NCBI GenBank assembly: GCA_007126835.1
Contig: SLAO01000050.1
Coordinates: forward strand, 1 to 5,439
DNA from: Nitriliruptorales bacterium
GTDB lineage: Bacteria; Actinomycetota; Nitriliruptoria; Euzebyales; Egibacteraceae
DNA: 5,439 bases
Direction of reading: 5' to 3'
The notes under the pieces are model-generated. The model had not been told where the DNA came from and did not search any database. It saw only the letters and a list, made by a program, of their open reading frames with translations. The stretch's first letter is position 1; each line of letters begins with the position of its first letter. Below, in pieces: positions 1-5,253 of this stretch. The translations under genes were made by a program, and so were the position numbers.

Positions 1-27
1 CCAGCGTCTGACCCCGGCAGGGCCAGA

Positions 28-64
28 CAGGAGCCGCCCCCGCACACCAGGGGGGCGGCTCCTG
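28..64. terminator. Strong GC-rich hairpin, likely transcription terminator
   Basis: A perfect 14-bp inverted repeat: the left arm at 28-41 (CAGGAGCCGCCCCC) pairs with the right arm at 51-64 across a 9-base loop. There is no T-run on either side, which is common for intrinsic terminators in high-GC actinobacteria. The stem is symmetrical, so it could act on either strand. A TGA at 9-11 could be the stop codon of a plus-strand gene ending just left of the hairpin, but too little is visible to call that gene. On the minus strand it could stop read-through from the PsuG-family gene ending at 296, although that is 230 bases away. Confidence 0.65.
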
Positions 65-81
65 ACGATTCTGCAGCCCCC

Positions 82-95
82 CGCCGGCGCCGGCG
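82..95. repeat. 14-bp perfect GC palindrome
   Basis: CGCCGGCGCCGGCG is its own reverse complement. It lies between the hairpin at 28-64 and the 64-bp tandem repeat, and shares a few bases with the start of the repeat. Its composition is so simple that in GC-rich DNA it may mean little; it could form a small cruciform or hairpin. No function is assigned. Confidence 0.4.
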
Positions 96-219
96 CGGCC
101 TGCGGGCTGGCTTGTCGCAAACACCACCCCCAGCGGGCGCTACCGCGACACGCCGGGCGCCGCCTGCGGGCTGGCTTGTCGCAAACACCACCCCCAGGAG
201 GCGCCACCGCGACACACCA
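92..219. repeat. Two tandem copies of a 64-bp non-coding unit
   Basis: Unit 1 spans 92-155 and unit 2 spans 156-219. They match at 58 of 64 positions, including an identical 36-base core (98-133 and 162-197). Each unit contains an inverted repeat, TGTCGC ... GCGACA, with 26 bases between the arms (113-118 with 145-150; 177-182 with 209-214). None of the six differences falls in the arms; three fall between them. A further GCGACA (224-229) followed by GCTTGTC (231-237) may be the worn start of a third unit. The stretch 1-295 contains no convincing coding frame, so this looks like an intergenic repeat, perhaps REP-like. Its role is unknown. Confidence 0.8.
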
Positions 220-295
220 GTCAGCGACACGCTTGTCATCGCCCCTCGAGGCCGACGCTGGCCCGGGACCCACCTGGCAGGAGTGACTCCCGCGG

Positions 296-1198
296 TTAGC
301 TGGAAGCCAAAGCCACAGCCGTCTCTCCCGCGCACACCGCGACCTCCCTGCTCAACGCGGCGTGAGCCTGGAGGCTGCGCCCCTGACTGGCCTGGTGCAG
401 GGTGCGGACCAGGAAGGGCGTCAGCGCCGGGCCCGAGATCTCCTTGCGCGCGGCGCTGGCCACCGCGGTTCGCAGCAGGCGGTCGTGGAACCGACCCGGG
501 ACGGCCTCGTCGGCGGGCACCGTCACGACCGCCAGCGTGGCCCCGCCGGGTAGGGCAAGCTCCTCGCGCGCAGCCGCGACACGGGCGACCGCGTTGGCGT
601 CGGCGACCTCACGCGGCAGCAGCGCCTCGGTTGGCCCCAAGTACGCCGACGGCAAGCGTCCGATCCCCACACCGAGGGTGGTGACGTTGAGCGTTTCGAG
701 GCGCTCCAGCGTGAGGCCGGGGTCCATCGTGGGCAACACGCCTCCGCAGACAACGGTGGTGCGCGCCCGCGCCAACGAGGACAGATCGCTTGATTCGTCA
801 TAGGAGTCCCGCGCGTCTCGGCGGACGCCACCGATGGCAGCCGCTGCGACCACGCCGATGCCCACTCGGGCAGCCACCAGTGCTGCGCCGCCTACGGTGA
901 CGCCTCCGTCATGCCCGCTGGCGATGGCAACAGGAAGATCGCGGGCCGAGAACGCCTCGGCTCCGTCGGCGATCCGGGCCAGACCCACACGATCTAGGCC
1001 CACCGTCAGGCGGCCGGCCAGGACGCCGATGGTCGCGGGCAGAGCACCAGCCTCGTGCACGGCGGCCTCGGCCTCTTCGGCCAGGACCCGGTTGCGCGGA
1101 CGTGGCAGCCCTCCAGACAACAGCCCGGAGTCCAAGGCGACGACCGGGCGACCGGCGGCCAGGGCTTCCCTGACCGGATCCGCGACGTCGATCGGCAT
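296..1198 (-). CDS. Pseudouridine-5'-phosphate glycosidase (PsuG / IndA) family protein with substituted catalytic residues
   Basis: 300 residues, against 312 for E. coli PsuG, which reversibly splits pseudouridine 5'-phosphate into uracil and ribose 5-phosphate. Family landmarks run in order: PVVALDSG (18-25), GALPATIGVLAGRLTVGL (51-68), SARDLP (84-89), IGGVRR (122-127), YDESSDL (133-139), TVVCGGVLPTMDPGLT (148-163) and TPFLVRTL near residue 260. The metal-site aspartates are kept (D134 and D138, matching E. coli D145 and D149). By my alignment from memory, Glu31 becomes D23, Lys93 becomes A82, the covalent Lys166 becomes L155 and Asn289 becomes H279. The family is therefore clear but the classical reaction is doubtful. 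The ATG at 1198 is preferred because homology starts right after it; a GTG at 1261 would add 21 unrelated residues. It lies 108 bases downstream of the regulator on the same strand and may be co-transcribed. No PsuK kinase is visible. It ends in TAA. Confidence 0.85.
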   Translation of the reverse strand: MPIDVADPVREALAAGRPVVALDSGLLSGGLPRPRNRVLAEEAEAAVHEAGALPATIGVLAGRLTVGLDRVGLARIADGAEAFSARDLPVAIASGHDGGVTVGGAALVAARVGIGVVAAAAIGGVRRDARDSYDESSDLSSLARARTTVVCGGVLPTMDPGLTLERLETLNVTTLGVGIGRLPSAYLGPTEALLPREVADANAVARVAAAREELALPGGATLAVVTVPADEAVPGRFHDRLLRTAVASAARKEISGPALTPFLVRTLHQASQGRSLQAHAALSREVAVCAGETAVALASS

Positions 1199-1306
1199 GC
1201 CCGACACGCTACCCCGAAACGAGGGGGCAACGACGCCGGGGCAACCTCCGCGGCAAGCCACGCCCCAATCCGCGAGTCACGCCACGCTGCTAGATCGGCA
1301 GGCTGC

Positions 1307-2758
1307 TCACCCCACGGGGGGTTGCCGTTCCAGGAACTCGTAGGCCTCGCGCAGGTCCACGCCCGGGAACGTCCCGGCGGGCAGCGCGGCGAGCACATGG
1401 CTGTGGCCGCGAGGGCTGGGCCACACCGCACCATCCCATCGCCTGGCCAGCGCAGGCTCGGGCTGCCGGCAACACGGCCCCTCGGGGCAACCAGACACCG
1501 CGCGACGCGCCGTGTCGCGCCCGCGAAAGTGCTGCGCATCCGCGAAGCGGCATCCGACCGTGATGGCGTGGTGTGGCTGCTTGCCGGCTTCCAGGTACGT
1601 TGCGCACCAGTACGTCCCGGCGGGCGTGTCGGTGTATTGATGGTGGACGGCGAACTTCTCCTCGCTGGTGAACACGCGGCGGGTCCCCCACTCCCGGCAC
1701 AGGCGCTGCCCCTCGATCGCCCCGTCAGGATCAGCGGGAAACGGCACGCCGTCGTTCTCGTACGCCTTCCAGATGACGCCGTCGGCGTCCGAGCGCACGA
1801 AGTGCACCCCGATGTCCAGGTGGCGAGTCGCCAGGTTGGTGAATCGATGGGCGGCCATCTCGTAGGACACGCCAAAGACGCCCTCGAGGTCCTCGACCGA
1901 CAGCTGACGGCTGCCCTTGGCCTCTCGCAGCAGGGGCGCGGCGGCGTGCTCGGGGACGAGGACCGCGCCGGCGAAGTAGTTCGCTTCGACGCGCTGGCGC
2001 AGGAACTCGCCGAAGTCCGCAGGATCCGAGTGGCCCAGGGCGTAGTGGCCGAGCGTCTGGAGCACGACGGTCCGGGCGCTGCCGCTGTCGAGCTCGTCGC
2101 GCTGGGGGATGAACACCCGCCGCCCCCGGAGGTCCGTCAGGGAGCGCACCCCACCGGGAAGGTCCCCGGCAGCGTGCACGGTGAAGCCGAAGTGGGCCGC
2201 GATGTCGCCGAGCAAGCGTTGCGACACGGGTCCGACGCCGGGGTAGGCCACCGCCGCGAGCGCCTCAGCGGCGAGAGCTTCGATCTCACCGAAGTAGTTG
2301 TCGCGCCGGCGCATCTGGTCACGCAGCGCCGCGTTGCCCTTGCGGGCCTCCTCGGGTGTCTGCGCCCGGATGGTTCGCTGCCGCTTGAGCTCGCCGAACA
2401 GGCGGATGATGTGCTCGATGGCGTCGTCGGGCAGGCTCGCCGATGGCCGCAGGGGAGGTAACCCCAGCTCCCGATACGCGGGGTCATCCTGGATACGCCT
2501 CAGCGTGAGGCACAGCTCCGCCCGGCGCGACGGTGGGGCCGGGTCGAGCAGCTCCGCGACCTCCACGTTCAGCGCGCCGGCGATTCGACCGACCAGCGAC
2601 AGCGTCGGCTCGCGCTTGCCGTTCTCCAGCTGCGACAGGTAGGGGGCCTGCCGACCGACCAGGTCCCCCAGCTGGGCCAGGGTCAACCCACGTTGCGCTC
2701 GCAGGTGGCGCACACGGCTGCCAAAGACCAGCGGGTCGACCGAAAGTTCCTGGTTCAT
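1307..2758 (-). CDS. XRE-type short-chain fatty acyl (ScfR / RamB-like) transcriptional regulator
   Basis: 483 residues with the three-part layout of the ScfR family (RamB, PccR, MccR), cytoplasmic regulators of acetate, propionate and glyoxylate genes. An XRE helix-turn-helix lies at about 11-71 (helices around LTLAQLGDLVG and YLSQLENGKREPT). A linker is followed by a degenerate M78/ImmA-like domain at about 155-300, where QTLGH (234-238) stands in place of HExxH, so peptidase activity is unlikely. A DUF2083-type C-terminal domain runs from about 300 to the end, with C385, C403, C424, C429 and C430. The ATG at 2758 fits the HTH starting directly after it, but no good Shine-Dalgarno precedes it, so translation may be weak or leaderless. 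It is transcribed away from aceA, the usual position for a regulator of itself and its neighbour. The C-terminal cysteine arrangement differs from the RamB pattern I remember, so RamB orthology is not claimed. Confidence 0.93.
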   Translation of the reverse strand: MNQELSVDPLVFGSRVRHLRAQRGLTLAQLGDLVGRQAPYLSQLENGKREPTLSLVGRIAGALNVEVAELLDPAPPSRRAELCLTLRRIQDDPAYRELGLPPLRPSASLPDDAIEHIIRLFGELKRQRTIRAQTPEEARKGNAALRDQMRRRDNYFGEIEALAAEALAAVAYPGVGPVSQRLLGDIAAHFGFTVHAAGDLPGGVRSLTDLRGRRVFIPQRDELDSGSARTVVLQTLGHYALGHSDPADFGEFLRQRVEANYFAGAVLVPEHAAAPLLREAKGSRQLSVEDLEGVFGVSYEMAAHRFTNLATRHLDIGVHFVRSDADGVIWKAYENDGVPFPADPDGAIEGQRLCREWGTRRVFTSEEKFAVHHQYTDTPAGTYWCATYLEAGKQPHHAITVGCRFADAQHFRGRDTARRAVSGCPEGPCCRQPEPALARRWDGAVWPSPRGHSHVLAALPAGTFPGVDLREAYEFLERQPPVG

Positions 2759-2769
2759 ATCGCCGTTCT

Positions 2770-2782
2770 AAACATTTGCAGG
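2770..2782 (+). promoter_or_regulatory. Candidate RamB-like operator half-match
   Basis: The bases AAACATTTGCAGG match 9 of 13 positions of the corynebacterial RamB motif as I recall it (A-A/G-AACTTTGCAAA), including the whole TTTGCA core. It is 12 bases upstream of the regulator's start codon and beside the -10-like sequences, a sensible place for autoregulation and for control of aceA. The match is incomplete and the regulator's recognition helix may differ from RamB. Confidence 0.35.
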
Positions 2783-2790
2783 ATTTTCCT

Positions 2791-2799
2791 TGATATTAC
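2791..2799. promoter_or_regulatory. Overlapping divergent -10-like elements
   Basis: On the plus strand TGATATTAC reads as an extended -10 (TG, one base, TATTAC at 2794-2799), which would give aceA a leader of roughly 95-100 bases. On the minus strand the same DNA reads TAATAT (2798 to 2793), placing a regulator start site some 28 bases before its ATG. No convincing -35 box is seen for either. If both are used, the two promoters would compete for polymerase. Confidence 0.35.
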
Positions 2800-2839
2800 C
2801 TTGCTGCGGCGCAGACGTCGAAACAATGCTCGACCTTGT

Positions 2840-2901
2840 CAAGGAGGCAGGTGTCGGCGCACGAGCGCACCAGCCACCGTCGAAGGAACCCAAGGAGGCA
2901 G
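2840..2901 (+). repeat. Exact 11-bp direct repeat containing two Shine-Dalgarno sequences
   Basis: CAAGGAGGCAG occurs at 2840-2850 and again at 2891-2901, 51 bases apart. The second copy is the aceA ribosome binding site. The first copy is followed directly by GTG at 2851, which is out of frame with aceA and only 3 bases from the AAGGAGG, a poor spacing. It may be a decoy or standby site, or chance. Confidence 0.7.
2892..2898 (+). promoter_or_regulatory. Ribosome binding site of aceA
   Basis: AAGGAGG lies 5 bases before the ATG at 2904. This strong site fixes the aceA start and rules out the in-frame ATG at 2826, which has no such sequence in front of it. Confidence 0.9.
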
Positions 2902-2903
2902 AC

Positions 2904-4193
2904 ATGCAGACAGGGGATCGCCGCCACGCCGCCGAGGAGCTCGAGCGGCAGTGGCAGACGGACCGTTGGCAAGGCATTCGCCGCGCGTTCACGCCCGAGG
3001 ACGTCGTGGGGCTACGCGGCTCCATGGCCGTGGAGCACTCGATCGCCCGGCACGGCGCCGAGCGACTGTGGGCCCAGCTGCGCACTGCGGATCACGTCAA
3101 CGCGTTGGGCGCCGTGACGGGCAACCAGGCCGTGCAGATGGCCAAGGCCGGCCTGGAGGCGATCTACCTGTCGGGGTGGCAGGTCGCGGGTGACGCCAAC
3201 CTGAGCGAGCAGGTCTACCCCGACCAGTCCCTGTACCCGGCCAACTCGGGTCCCGCACTGGTCCGCCGCATTAACAACGCCCTGCGCCGCGCCGATCAGA
3301 TCGCGTGGGCCGAAGGCACCGAGGACCGGGACTGGATGCTGCCCATCGTCGCGGACGCGGAGGCCGGGTTCGGCGGCGCCTTGAACGCCTTCGAGCTGAC
3401 CAAGGCCTACATCGAGGCCGGCGCCGCGGGAGTCCACTTCGAGGACCAACTGGCGAGCGAGAAGAAGTGCGGCCACATGGGCGGCAAGGTCCTGGTGCCC
3501 ACCGGCCAGCACGAGCGCACGCTGACCGCCGCCCGGTTGGCCGCCGACGTCTGCGACGTCCCGACGCTGGTGGTCGCCCGTACCGACGCGCACGCCGCGA
3601 CGCTGCTGACCAGCGACGTCGACCCTCGGGACCACGCGTTCCTCACCGGCGAACGGACGCCGGAGGGCTTCTTTCGCATCCGTGCCGGGATCGAGGCGGG
3701 CATCGCCCGCGGCCTGGCCTACGCGCCCTACGCTGACCTGCTGTGGATGGAGACCTCGACGCCCGACCTCGCCGAGGCCGAGCAGTTCGCCGCAGCGATC
3801 ACCGAGCGCTACCCCGGCAAAATGCTGGCCTACAACTGCTCACCGTCGTTCAACTGGCGCCGGCACCTCGACGACGCGGCGATCGCGACGTTCACCAAAG
3901 AGCTGGCCAAGATGGGCTACCGGTTCCAGTTCATCACCCTGGCCGGGTTCCACGCCCTCAACGCCGGGATGTTCGAACTGGCCCGCGGGTACCGCGAGCG
4001 GGGCATGCCGGCCTACGTGGAGCTGCAAGAGCGCGAGTTCGCGCTCGAAGCGCAGGGTTACACCGCCACCAAGCACCAGCGTGAGGTGGGCGCGGGCTAC
4101 TTCGACGAGGTCACGCGGGTGATCAGTGGCGGGGGCTCGTCGACCCTGTCGCTGGAGGGCTCCACCGAGCAGGACCAGTTCATCCCCGCGTGA
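2904..4193 (+). CDS. aceA: Isocitrate lyase
   Basis: 429 residues, almost the length of mycobacterial Icl1. The enzyme cleaves isocitrate to glyoxylate and succinate, the first step of the glyoxylate shunt used for growth on acetate and fatty acids; it acts in the cytoplasm as a Mg-dependent tetramer. Visible motifs: SGWQVAGDAN (90-99); the metal-site D151 in VADAEAGFGG; the signature KKCGH (187-191) with catalytic C189; R226 in ARTDA; E283 in WMETSTPD; NCSPSFNW (311-318), which binds the substrate carboxylates; and TLAGFHALN further on. All key residues are present, so it should be active. The start at 2904 has an excellent ribosome binding site. It diverges from a ScfR-type regulator likely to control it and converges on the aldo/keto reductase. 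The partner malate synthase is not in the window. Methylisocitrate lyase is a less likely alternative given the length and motifs. Confidence 0.97.
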   Translation: MQTGDRRHAAEELERQWQTDRWQGIRRAFTPEDVVGLRGSMAVEHSIARHGAERLWAQLRTADHVNALGAVTGNQAVQMAKAGLEAIYLSGWQVAGDANLSEQVYPDQSLYPANSGPALVRRINNALRRADQIAWAEGTEDRDWMLPIVADAEAGFGGALNAFELTKAYIEAGAAGVHFEDQLASEKKCGHMGGKVLVPTGQHERTLTAARLAADVCDVPTLVVARTDAHAATLLTSDVDPRDHAFLTGERTPEGFFRIRAGIEAGIARGLAYAPYADLLWMETSTPDLAEAEQFAAAITERYPGKMLAYNCSPSFNWRRHLDDAAIATFTKELAKMGYRFQFITLAGFHALNAGMFELARGYRERGMPAYVELQEREFALEAQGYTATKHQREVGAGYFDEVTRVISGGGSSTLSLEGSTEQDQFIPA

Positions 4194-4199
4194 GCGCGG
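4186..4199. terminator. Small hairpin across the convergent aceA / aldo-keto reductase junction
   Basis: CCGCG (4186-4190) pairs with CGCGG (4195-4199) around the loop TGAG, which contains the aceA stop codon TGA (4191-4193). The right arm ends one base before the stop codon of the opposing gene (4200-4202). With only 6 bp between the two genes there is no room for an ordinary terminator. This 5-bp stem without a T-run could be a weak bidirectional stop at best. Confidence 0.3.
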
Positions 4200-5180
4200 T
4201 CACCAGCGATGGTGCACGAGCGGCTCGATGCGCTCGGAGTAGACGTAGCGGATCGCTTCGAGCGTCTCAGCGTCGAGGTCGGGCATCAGCGACGCCGACG
4301 CGTTCTGACGGGCCTGATCGGGGGTCTTGGCGCCGGGGATGACCGTTGAGACCTCGTCGTGGGTCAGGATCCACTTCAGCGCCAGCTGGGCCAAGGTCCC
4401 GCCCTCGGGCACCCGCTGGGACAGCTGTTGGGCGGCGGCCACACCGGTGGCGAAGTCGATGCCGGCGAAGGTCTCGCCCACGTCAAAGGCGGCGCCTTCC
4501 CGGTTGAACTCGCGATGGTCATCAGCCGGGAAGGTGCTGTCCTCGGTGAGCTTGCCGGTCAACAGCCCTGACGCCAGGGGGACGCGGGCGATCACGCCGA
4601 CGTCCTTGGCCGCCGCCCGCGAGAGGAACATCTCGGCGGGCCGTTGCCGGAAGCAGTTGAAGATGATCTGAACCGATGCCAGGCCCTCGTACTCGACGGC
4701 CTTGAGGCCCTCCTCTACGCGCTCGACGCTGGCGCCGTACGCGGCGATCGGTCCTGCGGACACGAGCTCGTCGAGCGCCGCGAACACCTCGGGGTGGTAG
4801 TACAAGTCGGTGGGCGGGCAGTGCAGCTGGACGAGGTCGAGGCGGTCGGTGTCCAAGTTCTCGCGGCTGCGGTCGATCCAGGCGAATATGTTCTCCGGGC
4901 TGTAGCTGGCGACCTCCTGCGGGGCGCGCCGTCCGCACTTGGTGGCGATGACGAGGTCCTCGTCGCGCTCGGAGCGCAGGCGGGCCAGCAGCCGCTCGCT
5001 GCGCCCGTCGCCGTAGACGTCGGCGGTATCGAAGAAGGTGACGCCCGAGTCGACCGCCGCGTGCAGGGTGGCCATCGCCTCGCGTTCGTCGACGGTGCCC
5101 CAGTCACCACCGATAGCCCACGCGCCGAACCCGACCTCCGAGACCTTGTAGCCCGTCTTGCCCAGTCGCCGGTATCGCAA
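4200..5180 (-). CDS. Aldo/keto reductase
   Basis: 326 residues, a complete single-domain (beta/alpha)8 NADPH-dependent oxidoreductase. The catalytic tetrad is intact: D51 and Y56 in FFDTADVYG, K81 in IATKCG, and H120 in LVQLHCPP. The C-terminal half carries RVPLASGLLTGKL and STVIPGAKTPDQARQN, the latter matching the loop that binds the 2'-phosphate of NADPH. The ending EPLVHHRW is familiar from actinobacterial members, which resemble the AKR11 / YhdN group. The physiological substrate cannot be read from the sequence. The start is TTG, supported by GAGGAG nine bases upstream and by the family's usual N-terminus (MRYRRLGKTG). It lies 73 bases after another minus-strand gene and may be co-transcribed with it. 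It converges on aceA with 6 bp between stops, so transcripts probably run into each other. Confidence 0.95.
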   Translation of the reverse strand: MRYRRLGKTGYKVSEVGFGAWAIGGDWGTVDEREAMATLHAAVDSGVTFFDTADVYGDGRSERLLARLRSERDEDLVIATKCGRRAPQEVASYSPENIFAWIDRSRENLDTDRLDLVQLHCPPTDLYYHPEVFAALDELVSAGPIAAYGASVERVEEGLKAVEYEGLASVQIIFNCFRQRPAEMFLSRAAAKDVGVIARVPLASGLLTGKLTEDSTFPADDHREFNREGAAFDVGETFAGIDFATGVAAAQQLSQRVPEGGTLAQLALKWILTHDEVSTVIPGAKTPDQARQNASASLMPDLDAETLEAIRYVYSERIEPLVHHRW

Positions 5181-5189
5181 CGTCGATCG

Positions 5190-5195
5190 CTCCTC
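5190..5195 (-). promoter_or_regulatory. Ribosome binding site deciding the TTG start of the aldo/keto reductase
   Basis: On the minus strand GAGGAG lies 9 bases before TTG (5180-5178). No other start lies at the right place for the conserved N-terminus, so this site supports the rare TTG codon. Confidence 0.75.
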
Positions 5196-5206
5196 GGTCC
5201 GGTGGC

Positions 5207-5231
5207 GCAGTCCCGTGCAGTCCCGTGCAGT
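5207..5231. repeat. 10-bp tandem repeat upstream of the aldo/keto reductase
   Basis: About 2.5 exact copies of a 10-base unit (minus-strand reading CTGCACGGGA, CTGCACGGGA, CTGC) fill the middle of the 73-base gap between the partial gene and the aldo/keto reductase, starting 26 bases before the TTG. The period is close to one DNA helical turn, so it could be a repeated protein-binding site, or simply a slippage product. Confidence 0.65.
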
Positions 5232-5253
5232 TCCTGCCCGTTCCGCGCCGGGT

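Larger units (their letters stand above)
2759..2903. promoter_or_regulatory. Divergent regulatory region between the ScfR-type regulator and aceA
   Basis: These 145 bases separate two divergent genes and include the most AT-rich stretch of the window (about 2762-2800). Visible elements are a TTTGCA-containing motif (2770-2782), overlapping -10-like sequences on both strands (2791-2799), short inverted repeats (AGGA-TTT-TCCT at 2780-2790, CTGCG-G-CGCAG at 2804-2814, CCTTG-T-CAAGG at 2834-2844) and two copies of CAAGGAGGCAG. By analogy with RamB and icl1, the regulator probably binds here and controls both directions; this is inference. Confidence 0.7.

Noticed and set aside
1..11. Possible 3' end of a plus-strand gene (TGA at 9-11)
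   Set aside because: Only two codons are visible before the stop, which is not enough to support a coding call.
92..219. Possible CRISPR array from the repeated 36-base core
   Set aside because: Only two units exist, and the 28 bases between cores are themselves largely repeated, unlike unique spacers. No cas gene is present.
280..290. GGAGT-G-ACTCC inverted repeat just downstream of the PsuG-like stop codon
   Set aside because: The stem is only 4-5 bp with a minimal loop and no T-run, too weak to call a terminator.
1226..1256. Three GGCAA (TTGCC on the minus strand) repeats between regulator and PsuG-like gene
   Set aside because: Spacing is irregular (14 and 12 bases) and the motif is short and GC-rich, so chance is sufficient; no promoter is evident.
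1199..1261. GTG start at 1261 adding 21 residues to the PsuG-family protein
   Set aside because: The added residues match nothing in the family and no Shine-Dalgarno precedes the GTG. Homology begins at the ATG at 1198.
1055..2461. A 468-codon open frame on the plus strand opposite the regulator
   Set aside because: It is a shadow in GC-rich DNA: composition is biased and no family is recognisable, while the minus strand encodes a clear HTH/ScfR protein over the same bases.
2790..2903. Upstream in-frame starts for aceA (from 2790, or the ATG at 2826)
   Set aside because: Neither has a ribosome binding site; the ATG at 2904 has AAGGAGG at ideal spacing and gives the normal Icl1 length.
3012..3635. 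207-codon minus-strand frame inside aceA
   Set aside because: Shadow of the conserved isocitrate lyase frame, with valine/glycine-rich composition and no recognisable family.
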